64,000 nucleotides of DNA from CAVYWD01 sp963772225 (lineage in GTDB: Bacteria > Myxococcota > Myxococcia > Myxococcales > UBA5297), in NCBI GenBank assembly GCA_963772225.1, contig CAVYWD010000002.1, positions 2,914,001 to 2,978,000 on the forward strand. Direction: 5' to 3'. A program made the position numbers and the translations under genes. Below the pieces are notes generated by a model. It saw nothing but the letters and a program-made list of their open reading frames with translations. It had not been told where the DNA came from and searched no databases. Below are positions 42,915-50,841 of this stretch, piece after piece (position 1 is the stretch's first letter; each line of letters starts with the position of its first letter).

Positions 42915-43289
42915 CTACGAGGGAACACCCGGCGCCCACTTGCTCTTCAGCCCCAGCCGCAGCGCGCCGACCGAGGCGATGAGCGTCGCGAGCACGATGA
43001 AGGCGAAGGCCCAGGCCGCGTTATTGAGCGACTCGGAGATGCCCATCAGCGTCACCGGGTGTTGCTGGTCGGCCGGAAGCTTCTGGATGGCGCGAAACGT
43101 CGTGATGAAGCCGGCGACCGTGCCCAGCGCGCCGGAGCCGAAGACCGCCACGCCCATGCTGACGAGCAGTGGGACGAAGCGCCGCTCGGGGAAGATGGCA
43201 TACGCGACGCCCGCAGCGACGAGCAGGGCGCCGAAGAGCGTCGTCGGGTACATCCCCCAGCCGCCTGCTTCGAAGAAGCTCTCAACCAT
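42915..43289 (-). CDS. Small TolQ/MotA/ExbB-like membrane protein, paralogue of the next gene
   Basis: A 124-residue protein with the same plan as its downstream neighbour: EAGGWGMYPTTLFGALLV, then a GALGTVAGFITTF segment and two C-terminal spans (SLNNAAWAFAFIVLATLIASVG). About 85 bases separate the two. The ATG at 43289 has GGAGGCGAACCC upstream; an in-frame opening to 43532 lacks any such signal. It is the first gene of the four-gene ECF operon. Duplication within an operon suggests the two proteins form a hetero-oligomer. Confidence 0.65.
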   Translation of the reverse strand: MVESFFEAGGWGMYPTTLFGALLVAAGVAYAIFPERRFVPLLVSMGVAVFGSGALGTVAGFITTFRAIQKLPADQQHPVTLMGISESLNNAAWAFAFIVLATLIASVGALRLGLKSKWAPGVPS

Positions 43290-43848
43290 GGGTTCGCCTC
43301 CGGGTTCGACACGGTCCGTCCGTGCACGCGAAGGAGAAAACCGGTCGCGGAAAAAGGTTCGCGCCGGTCGATCGAAGTATCCACCAGAGCGGCGCCGGCG
43401 TCGCCGAGGTCTCGGATCGCCATCGGATCGAGCAAAGCGAAATGTCCTCGAGCGCCGGACGACCGAGCTCGATGCCATGGTGAGCGAAGGCGCCATCGGG
43501 CAGCACGGCATGGGGGAGCAGATTGAGGCCAAGAGCGCGATCCGAAGTGCCGCGTGGGTGTCGGACCCGCGGTCCCTTTCGAGCCCGGCGAGCGGCCGTT
43601 CATGCTACGAAGGTTTCATGCCCGAGCACGACCCCCCTTCATCAGGTGGGCAGGTCTGGAGCGTCGGGTTCGAGCGCCACGGGTGGGCGTCATCGACGTG
43701 GGCGAGCTCCACTTCGGCACCTGCGCGCCCGAGCGGACGTCGGTGAGCTCCGGCGAGCCGTGGGCGAAGCTGCCTGGGTCGTCGAAATCCGCGCTGCAGC
43801 TGCGGCGCGGCACATTTGCCGAATCGCCATCCCACGGGAGATCGAGCC
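43290..43848. other. Gap of about 560 bases between two divergent units
   Basis: It lies between the start of the TolQ-like gene (leftward) and the propeller lipoprotein (rightward), so it should hold two promoters. No clear promoter pair, RNA gene or repeat was seen. Several short open frames occur, including one at 43618-43746 starting MPEHDPPSSGG, but without good ribosome sites. Confidence 0.35.
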
Positions 43849-45333
43849 GTGTCCTTTCGCCTGACGGATTTCGTCGCAATTCTCGCCCTGGGAGGAGCGG
43901 GCTGCTCGTGCGTCGGGGAGGCGTCCTCCTTCCCTGAGGGCCCTGACGCCAACTCCTCGCAATTCGACGCAGACGTCGGATCGCTCCTCGTGGACGCCGG
44001 GCGCGCGGACACCGGGTCTGCTGATGCCGGGTCTGCTGATGCCGGGTCTGCTGATGCCGGGTCTGCTGATGCCGGGTCTGCCGATGCGGGGTCTGCCGAT
44101 GCCGGGTCTGCTGATGCCGGGTCTGCTGATGCCGGGTCTGCGGATGCCGGGCCTGCGGATGCCGGGCCTGCGGATGCCGGGCCGGGAACGCTGAAGTTCG
44201 CCTACGTCGCGAATTCCAGTTCGAACGACATCTCGGCCTACACCATCGACCCCGCGACGGGAGCGCTGACGCAAATCATTTGCGGGGCCGCCGTAGGTGC
44301 GCCTTGCGGCGCCACCCATGCGGCCAACTTTGCCGCCGGGGCCTATCCCTACTCCGTGGCCATCGACCCCGCGGGCAAGTTCGCCTATGTAGCGAATTAC
44401 CTCGACCAGTTCGGCTCGGCGCAGACCGGAGCCGTCTCGGCCTACACCATCAACCCAAACACCGGCGCGCTTGCGGTCGTCGCGGGTTCACCGTTCGCGG
44501 CGGCAAATTGGGGGCCGGTGGGCGGCGTGGCTGTCGACCCCAAAGGCCGGTTCGCCTACGCCGTGAATCAAGGCGACGCCGTCACGCCCGGCCCCGTCTC
44601 GGCCTACACCATCGACCGCAGCAGCGGAGCGCTCGCCCACGTTGGTACGGACGTGCTGGCCGGGCCGGGCCCCGATTCTGTCGCTGTGGATCCCACGGGC
44701 AGGTTCGCCTATGTGACGAATCAAGGCGGCAACGTCTCGGCATTCACCATCGACTCGACAACGGGGGCGCTGTCGACAATCACCTGCGTGACGGGTTGCG
44801 ACACCTACTATCCCTATCCAGGCTACTTCCCGGCAGGGACGGCTCCTTCCTCTGTCTCCGTCGACCCCACGGGCAAGTTCGCCTATCTGGTGAATATCAA
44901 CGACGGCACCGTCGAGGCCTACTCCATCGACAGCACCACCGGGGCGCTCACCCTCATCAAGGTGGCGGACGTGGGGGAAAGCCCCCGCTCCGTCGCCGTC
45001 GACCCAACGGGCAAGTTCGCTTACGTGGCGAACGCTGGCTCCAACGACATTTCGGTGTACTCCATCACTGCAACGGGGGCGCTGTCGCAAGTCATCTGCG
45101 GGACGGCAAAGGTTTCCCCTTGCAGCGCCATCCATGCGGCCAACTTCGCGGCAGGGCAGGGGCCGTTCTCGGTCACGGTCGAGTCCACGGGCAGGTTCGC
45201 GTACGCGGCGAATCGCAATTCCAACGACGTATCGGCGTACGCCATCGACAGCAGCACCGGGGCGCTCACCCCCATCGGTTCGGCGAACGTCGCGGCGGGG
45301 ACGAACCCGGTCTCCATCGCCACGACGCCTTGA
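43849..45333 (+). CDS. Beta-propeller (lactonase/YncE-like) lipoprotein with SADAG linker
   Basis: A 494-residue lipoprotein. From the GTG at 43849 (GGGAG upstream) the signal ends ALGGAGC. Then comes a flexible linker of nine SADAG and two PADAG units, and a C-terminal propeller of six or seven blades, each with FAYVANxxSNDISAYTID-like strands and PxSVAVDPTGKFAYV-like loops. This pattern is that of the 6-phosphogluconolactonase/YncE group (LVIVD repeat). Surface display on a stalk is likely; the ligand is unknown. An upstream opening at 43816 would lengthen the signal without gain. Internal repeats are well kept. Confidence 0.85.
   Translation: MSFRLTDFVAILALGGAGCSCVGEASSFPEGPDANSSQFDADVGSLLVDAGRADTGSADAGSADAGSADAGSADAGSADAGSADAGSADAGSADAGSADAGPADAGPADAGPGTLKFAYVANSSSNDISAYTIDPATGALTQIICGAAVGAPCGATHAANFAAGAYPYSVAIDPAGKFAYVANYLDQFGSAQTGAVSAYTINPNTGALAVVAGSPFAAANWGPVGGVAVDPKGRFAYAVNQGDAVTPGPVSAYTIDRSSGALAHVGTDVLAGPGPDSVAVDPTGRFAYVTNQGGNVSAFTIDSTTGALSTITCVTGCDTYYPYPGYFPAGTAPSSVSVDPTGKFAYLVNINDGTVEAYSIDSTTGALTLIKVADVGESPRSVAVDPTGKFAYVANAGSNDISVYSITATGALSQVICGTAKVSPCSAIHAANFAAGQGPFSVTVESTGRFAYAANRNSNDVSAYAIDSSTGALTPIGSANVAAGTNPVSIATTP
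44017..44181 (+). repeat. 15-bp tandem repeat, eleven copies (encodes SADAG/PADAG)
   Basis: Unit TCTGCTGATGCCGGG is repeated eleven times with few third-position changes; the last two units begin CCTG. It encodes the linker between lipid anchor and propeller. High identity suggests recent slippage, so length should vary between strains. Confidence 0.92.
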
Positions 45334-45659
45334 TTCTGCCCACACGCAATTGGGCTCGCTGACCGGAGCTGGGCGAGGAAGCGCGGCTGGCGCGCGCCAT
45401 CCTCTCGAGCGCGGGGGCGGGGTTTGCGGCGGGGTCCGCGTGGCGGAGCCTAGCGGGGCCGAAGGGATCGCGGGAGACGGCGAGCCCGCCGCCGCCCTGA
45501 AGGCGCGCCCGCTGGGGGCCGGTAAGAGGTGGGATTCTTGTCCGGGCACGGGCCCTGTGGCACCCTACAAACTTGGGCGAAGGTGTCCACTTCCGAAGGC
45601 GACCCTCGCTGACTCTGCGCCGTGGGCCGCCCCACGAGCCACTCGCATCCGGAGAATCT
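45334..45659. other. Gap of about 325 bases upstream of the OLD-family gene
   Basis: No gene recognised. The last bases contain the GGAGA ribosome site for the nuclease gene, whose in-frame opening to 45573 has no family character. The promoter is probably here, unseen. Confidence 0.35.
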
Positions 45660-47582
45660 TTGCTCGAGCGGATCAAGCTGGTGCGCTTTCGCGGGTTCGC
45701 GTCGCTGGACGCACAGCTCGCGCGCACGACCGTGCTCCTCGGGCCGAACAGTTCGGGCAAGACCTCCGTTCTCCACGCGGTTCGCCTGGCCATCGAGGCC
45801 TTGGACCTGGCGCTCGATCAGGAAGACTCGCACCAGCTCGACTCCGAGAAGGTTCGAGTCTGCCGCGATCTCATCGTCGAGGACTTCCCTCGCCTTCTCG
45901 CGGTCGACGAGTGGACGGAGGTGTTTGAGGGCGGGTCGGTCAGCGAGGGCGACAGCCTCGAAGTCCAACTGCAGTTCGGCGGGACGGCGGACGTTTCGAG
46001 CGTCGACGTCGCCATCCACTACGGGCGGAACCGCCAGCCGAAGCTCTCGGTGAATGTGGCTTGCCCGAAAGCCCTGCAGGACCCGGGAATCAAGGCGCTT
46101 CCGAAGAAGTCGCCGAGCCGCCCAAAGCGCCTGAGCGACGAGATCAGGCGGCGCGCGCCGCGAGCCCTGCTCGTACCCGCGTTCTACGGCGTGACGCGAA
46201 CCGAGGAGCACCGTTCCCAGGGCCTCATGTCCAGGCTTCTGGTCGGCGGAGAGCAGAGCCGGGTCGTGCGCAACCTGGTCGTGCGCCTTTCGCCCCAGCG
46301 GTTCGCTGGGCTTAACGCCTTCCTCCGGCGGAGCGTCGGCGCGGAGCTCGTGTCTCGCACTCAGGGCGACGACATCGAGCAGCACGTTCATCTCAAGGTC
46401 CGGTTTCGCGACTCGAACGGCGATCTGGAGCTTGCGTCGGCTGGCGCGGGGCTCATCAACCTCGTCGCGCTCTATTCGGCTTTGGCTTTCTTTCGGGATT
46501 CGTCGCCCAAAGACTGCTCGATCATCTATTTGCTCGACGAGCCGGAGGCGCATCTTCACCCGAGGCTTCAAGGGGACGTCGGAGAGGCGATGGCGTCGCT
46601 GGTGCGCGAATTCGACGCGCAGCTCTTGATGGCCACCCATTCGATCGAAATCGCGAATCGCGTGGGCAAGCTCCCTGATGCCTTGTTGCTGGCCGTCGAC
46701 CGGATTGGAGGCACTGCAGCTCCCCTCGCTTCTGAAAGCGAGCTCGTGACCGAGCTGTCTCGGTGGTGCGACCTCACGCCCTTCACGAGCATCAACTTCT
46801 TGGCCTCGCGGCGTGTGCTCTTTCACGAAGGCCCCTCCGACGGCTCCATTCTCGAGTCCTGCGCGCGGGTCTACTTCCGGAATCGCCCAGCCGATCTGTC
46901 GCAGTTCTCCCGATGGACCTTGGTTTGCCTGAACGGCGTCGGGAACGTGAGCGCGCAGGCCGTTTTGGGCACGGTCCTGACCCCGAAGGTCTTCCCGACG
47001 CTGAACGACAAAGCGCTGGCGCGCGCCGTCTGCGTTCTGGACCGGGATTCGGAGCGCGAGCCCGGGGGCCGCGACCTCGCGAAGCTCTCGAAGGCGCACT
47101 TCCGGGCCTACGAGCGGGTGTGGTCGCGCTACTGCATCGAGTCACTGTTCTTGGACCCGCCGTGTCTGGTGGGGTGGCTGCGACTGCATCTTCCGAGCGA
47201 AGCTGTTTCCGATGCAGACCTTCGCTCGTGGGCTGAAGAGGCTGCTCGCCTCGCTGACCTGGACGAGCAGCTCAAGGACGGCGCCGAAGACGGGCTGCGC
47301 AAGACGCTCCTGCGCCCGGGTGCCGTGAAGCTCCAGGACGCCGTCGACGAGGCTCGCCGTCGTTCGCGGCAGGAGCCGCAGGTGTGGCAGCCTGGCAAGC
47401 TCCGAGCGGCGTTCATCCTGCGGAATGTTCGAGGTCGCCTGGCCCCGAAATTTCAGAACAAGGTGCGCGGCAGCGTGACGGACCTCGTGGATCTCCCGGC
47501 TGACTCCGTGCACTTGGGAGATCTCCAGGCCCTGGTTCCGCAAGATATTCGCGAGCTCTTGGAGTGGCTCGTCAAGGAATAG
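45660..47582 (+). CDS. OLD-family ATPase with C-terminal TOPRIM nuclease domain
   Basis: A 640-residue protein of the OLD (overcoming lysogenization defect) type. Walker A GPNSSGKTS lies at residues 28-36, the ABC signature region at ASAGAGLINL, Walker B at YLLDEPEAHLHP and the switch at ATHS. The TOPRIM domain begins VLFHEGPSDGSIL (Glu and Asp) and has VLDRDSE (Asp-x-Asp). ATPase and nuclease on one chain make it class 1-like. No UvrD/PcrA-like helicase (Gabija class 2) follows. The start is TTG at 45660 with GGAGA five bases upstream. It probably acts in phage defence or DNA repair. Confidence 0.88.
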   Translation: MLERIKLVRFRGFASLDAQLARTTVLLGPNSSGKTSVLHAVRLAIEALDLALDQEDSHQLDSEKVRVCRDLIVEDFPRLLAVDEWTEVFEGGSVSEGDSLEVQLQFGGTADVSSVDVAIHYGRNRQPKLSVNVACPKALQDPGIKALPKKSPSRPKRLSDEIRRRAPRALLVPAFYGVTRTEEHRSQGLMSRLLVGGEQSRVVRNLVVRLSPQRFAGLNAFLRRSVGAELVSRTQGDDIEQHVHLKVRFRDSNGDLELASAGAGLINLVALYSALAFFRDSSPKDCSIIYLLDEPEAHLHPRLQGDVGEAMASLVREFDAQLLMATHSIEIANRVGKLPDALLLAVDRIGGTAAPLASESELVTELSRWCDLTPFTSINFLASRRVLFHEGPSDGSILESCARVYFRNRPADLSQFSRWTLVCLNGVGNVSAQAVLGTVLTPKVFPTLNDKALARAVCVLDRDSEREPGGRDLAKLSKAHFRAYERVWSRYCIESLFLDPPCLVGWLRLHLPSEAVSDADLRSWAEEAARLADLDEQLKDGAEDGLRKTLLRPGAVKLQDAVDEARRRSRQEPQVWQPGKLRAAFILRNVRGRLAPKFQNKVRGSVTDLVDLPADSVHLGDLQALVPQDIRELLEWLVKE

Positions 47583-47635
47583 GCTTTCCCGCCCCGGATG
47601 GCTGAGGTCGCGCCTGTTGCCTCGAGGAGAACTCG

Positions 47636-47999
47636 ATGCGCAGGAGGACGCTCGCAGGCCTCGCGGCCCTGGCCGTCGCCGCCGGCGGCGAGAACGCTCC
47701 CTCGGGCGCCGCGGCCGACCCCGCTTCGGACGCCGGGCCCGCCCGGACCCTCTGAGGCGCCGGCGAGCAGCTGGAACTGGGTCGACTTCCCCGGGCTCGA
47801 CTTGCGACGGCGGGACGCCGATGGGTATCGGCATCAACCCGACCACGACCCCTCGCACCTGCGCTACTTCCTCGTCCCGGGGAGCCTGCACGCCTTCCTG
47901 GGCGCGCCGGCGTCGGTTTCGCAGAACGGCGTCGCCCTCCTGGAGTGGCTGCGCCGAGAGATCAACGACGACTCGGCCCGGGCGTCCGTCGAGCCGTAA
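47636..47999 (+). pseudogene. Small secreted protein, one frameshift
   Basis: From the ATG at 47636, with an excellent GAGGAGA site, a twin-arginine-like start MRRRTLAGLAALAVAAGG reads into PSGAAADPASDAGPA and then a stop. The next frame continues with SSWNWVDFPGLDL, HLRYFLVPGSLHAFLG and ends at 47999. The frames join near 47735-47755. Together they would give about 120 residues. No family is recognised. One base change would restore it, so it may be intact in the cell. Confidence 0.4.
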
Positions 48000-48016
48000 A
48001 CGCCGCCTGTCGTGCG

Positions 48017-49216
48017 CTACGCCAGCACCCGGGCGATTCGCTCGAGCGCCCAGTCAATCTCCTCGCGGGTGATGACCAGCGGCGGCGCGAAGCGGATGAC
48101 GTAGTCGTGCGTCTCCTTGGCGAGGATGCCCTCCTTCATGAGCTTCTCGCAGAACGGCCGGGCGCCGCCGGTGGAGCCCTTGAGCAGCACGCCGATGAGG
48201 AGCCCCTTGCCGCGCACCTCCTGAACGTGCGGGCTCTTGATGGCCCGCAGCCGATCGATGAAGTACCGCCCCAGCTCGTCGGCGCGCTCAGGTAGCTTCT
48301 CCTTCTGCAGCACCTCGAGCGCCTTGCGCCCCACCGCGCAGGCGAGGGGCGAGCCGCCGAAAGTGGAGCCGTGCTCGCCGGGCCGGAACAGCCCCAGCGT
48401 CTCCCGCGAGCCCACCACCGCCGAGACCGGCAACAGGCCGCCGCCCAGCGCCTTGCCCAGGCACATGAGGTCCGGCTTGATGCCCTCGTACTGGTGCGCG
48501 AAGAGCCGCCCCGTCCGGCCGAAACCCGTCTGGATCTCGTCCAGGATGAGCAAGACGCGGTGGCGGTCGCAGAGCTCCCGGGCGCGCTTCAGGTACCCGT
48601 CCGGCGGCACCACCACCCCGGCCTCGCCCTGGATGGGCTCGACCAGGAACGCGGCGGTGTTCGGCGTGATGGCCGCTTGCAGCGCCGCCGCGTCGCCGAA
48701 GGGGATGATTTTGAAGCCGGGCGTGAACGGCCCGAAGGCGTCGCGGTAGAGCGCCTCGGTGGAGAACGAGACGACGGCCAGCGTCCGACCGTGGAAGTTG
48801 TTGGTGCAGACGATGATCTCCGCCTCGTAGGTGGGGACCCGCTTCACCTCGTAGGCCCATTTCCGGGCCACCTTGAGCGCGGTCTCCACCGCCTCGGTGC
48901 CGGAGTTCATCGGCAGCGCGAGCTCCATGCCGCAGAGCTCGGTGAGCTCCTTCGTGAACGGGCCGAGCTGCTCGTTGTGGAAGGCGCGGCTGGTCACCGC
49001 CACCTTGTCCACCTGGGCCTTGAGCGCCGCGACAATCTCCGGGTGGCAGTGGCCGTGGTTGATCGCGGAGTACGCGCTCAGGCAATCCAGGTAGCGCTTG
49101 CCCTCGGGGTCCTCGACCCAAACGCGCTCGGCCTTGGCGATGACGATGGGCAGCGGGTGGTAGTTGTGCGCCCCGTGCTTCTCGGTGACGTCGATGATGC
49201 TCTGGCTGGTGTTCAA
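48017..49216 (-). CDS. rocD: Ornithine aminotransferase
   Basis: A 399-residue class-III aminotransferase that turns ornithine and 2-oxoglutarate into glutamate semialdehyde and glutamate. Features: HNYHPLPIVI near the N-terminus, YLDCLSAYSAINHGHCHP, NSGTEAVETALK, the PLP-phosphate region and LILDEIQTGFGRTG, then the Schiff-base Lys in CLGKALGGG and GEHGSTFGGSPLA. All are typical for OAT. The start is a TTG at 49216 with AAGGAG upstream; an opening to 49264 is non-conserved. It may draw on the same ornithine pool as ArgF. Confidence 0.95.
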   Translation of the reverse strand: MNTSQSIIDVTEKHGAHNYHPLPIVIAKAERVWVEDPEGKRYLDCLSAYSAINHGHCHPEIVAALKAQVDKVAVTSRAFHNEQLGPFTKELTELCGMELALPMNSGTEAVETALKVARKWAYEVKRVPTYEAEIIVCTNNFHGRTLAVVSFSTEALYRDAFGPFTPGFKIIPFGDAAALQAAITPNTAAFLVEPIQGEAGVVVPPDGYLKRARELCDRHRVLLILDEIQTGFGRTGRLFAHQYEGIKPDLMCLGKALGGGLLPVSAVVGSRETLGLFRPGEHGSTFGGSPLACAVGRKALEVLQKEKLPERADELGRYFIDRLRAIKSPHVQEVRGKGLLIGVLLKGSTGGARPFCEKLMKEGILAKETHDYVIRFAPPLVITREEIDWALERIARVLA

Positions 49217-49292
49217 AGGAAGCTCCTTCCACGGGGCGCACGGGCCCATTCGAGGGACCATCAACTTAGCGCTGAACGCGGCGGCAGGGGCC

Positions 49293-49592
49293 TTAGAACG
49301 AGGAGACGTTGGCGCACTCGGCGGGGGTGGGGCCCCCGCACTTCTTCTTCAGTATGGCCTTGGCGCACTGGGCGACCCGCGCGGCGCGGTCGCGCGGCAC
49401 CTGGGCCTTCGCCAGCCCCTTGCAGCGCCTGGACTCCGCCTGGCAGCGCTCTTTGGCGTTCTCGCCGCACCGCGCCTGCTCGCACTGCGCGCCCGCCCAG
49501 AGCTCGCAGAGGCTGCGCTCCGTGTAGTCGGGCGGCCGAGCGCCCTGCGGGACCCACCAGAGCACCCCCGAGATGAGCAGCGCTGAAAGCAT
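49293..49592 (-). CDS. Small membrane-anchored or secreted Cys-rich protein
   Basis: A 99-residue protein. The ATG at 49592 follows a GGAGG site; an N-terminal hydrophobic span (LSALLISGVLWWV) is followed by an exported domain with seven Cys (CELWAGAQCEQARC, then CQAESRRC, AQCAKAI and KKKCGG), likely paired in disulfides. No family is recognised. An upstream TTG at 49658 is possible but less well supported. It lies head-to-head with the following TPR gene and about 75 bases from the rocD start, and is read in the same direction as rocD, so it could share its transcript. Confidence 0.6.
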   Translation of the reverse strand: MLSALLISGVLWWVPQGARPPDYTERSLCELWAGAQCEQARCGENAKERCQAESRRCKGLAKAQVPRDRAARVAQCAKAILKKKCGGPTPAECANVSSF

Positions 49593-49754
49593 GAGGGCCT
49601 CCAAGACGGGAGCCAAGCGACCAATCGCAATCCTACCGAAGTTCGGCGGCGCGCCCAAATCGAAGGCCCGCGCCGCGGCTCGATTTCTGCGGCGGCGCGC
49701 GCTCGGCTACAGTCGCGAGGTTCCTCGAGACAGCCGACGAGAGGATTTCGCCCC

Positions 49755-50453
49755 ATGGCCAAGTCGACGCGGCAGAAGAAGGCGGCGCGCGTGCCCCGCG
49801 CCTCGCGCCCATCGAAGGTCTCCAAGCCCGCGAAGCCGAAGCGGCGCGCGGCGAAGCCCCGCCCTTCCGCCGAGCCGGCCCGCGAGGCCGCGGCGACGGA
49901 AACGGGCGTCTTCGGCGTCGACGTCGAGCCAGGATCGGTCGAGCGCACGCTGGAGAAGGTTCGCGAGGAGCTCGCCCACTGGGTCAAGAAGGGCCGCTAT
50001 ACGAAAGTGCGCCTGAAGCTGCGCGGGCAGCCCATCCTGCCCGACATCCCCGTGGCGGCCTTCCTCGCGGCCGAAGCGGTGACCTTCTGGTGGGCGGGGC
50101 TCTTGCGCGTTCTGCTCGTGCACCTGGGCGCCAAGGCGGTGCTCGACGTGGAGCTCGTCAGCGACGCCGACCTGGAGGTCGCGCGAGGGAAAGCGGCCTT
50201 GCTCGCCGGAGACCTGGACCTCGCCACGGCGTCGTTCGAGAAAGCGCTGGGCATGGACCGGGACAGCGCGGCGGCCCACCTAAACCTCGGCATCGCCCTC
50301 AAGCTCAAGGGCGACCTCGCCAAGGCCTCCGAGCTCTTGCGCCGCACCGAGCAGCTCGACCCGCAAGGTCCGGTCGGCGAGGAGGCGCGCAAGCTGCTCG
50401 ATCAGCTCGATCAGCGGGCGCGCGCGGCGCCCGCGCCGGAGCAGGGGTCCTGA
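49755..50453 (+). CDS. TPR protein with Lys/Arg-rich N-terminal tail
   Basis: A 232-residue protein. The first 40 residues are strongly basic with Lys-Pro-Ala repeats (KPAKPKRRAAKPRP), like a histone-H1-type tail that could touch DNA or RNA. After a beta-rich middle part with RGQPILPDIP and a hydrophobic stretch (AAEAVTFWWAGLLRVLLV), TPR units follow (GDLDLATASFEKALGMD, KGDLAKASELLRRTEQLDP). A coupled role is unknown. The ATG at 49755 is the first in frame. No signal peptide is seen. Confidence 0.75.
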   Translation: MAKSTRQKKAARVPRASRPSKVSKPAKPKRRAAKPRPSAEPAREAAATETGVFGVDVEPGSVERTLEKVREELAHWVKKGRYTKVRLKLRGQPILPDIPVAAFLAAEAVTFWWAGLLRVLLVHLGAKAVLDVELVSDADLEVARGKAALLAGDLDLATASFEKALGMDRDSAAAHLNLGIALKLKGDLAKASELLRRTEQLDPQGPVGEEARKLLDQLDQRARAAPAPEQGS

Positions 50454-50525
50454 AGGCGGTCGAGAGCGTCTTCCTGACGAGCTCGGCGCTTGCCGCAGAG
50501 CCTGAAAGCCGGGGTTCAATACCGG

Positions 50526-50753
50526 ATGGGCACCGAGAAGGAGGCCCTTCGGGCGCAAGCGGGCCGTGATTACGGCCAAGCTTGCGAGAAGGCCAGCAGT
50601 ACGACGCGGACAGGGCGCGAATCCATTCTGAATTCGACGCCCGCGGCAATGGAGCGCCCCCCAGGTTGAGAGAACAAATCGAGCAGGAGCGGGGGCAGAG
50701 ACTGCACGAAGTCCAGGATCACCCGATCGAGATAAATACCGCTTTTCTCTAGC
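50526..50753 (+). pseudogene. Possible frameshifted ORF remnant beside the repeat complex
   Basis: The frame starting MGTEKEALRAQAGRDYGQA appears to continue, after a shift near 50585, as REGQQYDADRARIHSEFDAR and ends in INTAFL and a stop at 50753. The composition is protein-like (helical, charged), but no family is recognised and no ribosome site is clear. It may be a dead gene interrupted by arrival of the adjacent repeats. Confidence 0.25.
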
Positions 50754-50756
50754 TAG

Positions 50757-50790
50757 TGGCCTTGAGGGCGCGAACGTGATGCACTTGAGT
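50757..50790. repeat. Dispersed repeat copy B, left fragment
   Basis: A block of about 34 bases with CTTGAGGGCGCGAACGTGAT and GCACTTGAGT matches 15128-15161. In copy A it runs straight into the core; here the core resumes only at 51776, after an insertion of about 985 bases. Confidence 0.85.
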
Positions 50791-50841
50791 TGAACGAAGC
50801 CGCCTGCGGCGGCAGCTGGGGAGGTGAATCGGGTCTGGGAC

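Noticed and set aside
43618..43746. A small gene starting MPEHDPPSSGG
   Set aside because: No convincing ribosome site, no conserved motif, and overlap with other chance frames.
44017..44181. CRISPR-like 15-bp repeats
   Set aside because: Directly adjoining units encode SADAG in a lipoprotein linker; no spacers or cas genes.
45660..47582. A Gabija system
   Set aside because: The OLD-type gene is not followed by a UvrD-like helicase gene; the next genes are a small secreted protein and rocD.
50500..50540. A tRNA-like GGGGTTCAATACCGG stretch
   Set aside because: The T-loop consensus is broken, and no acceptor or anticodon stem can be drawn around it.
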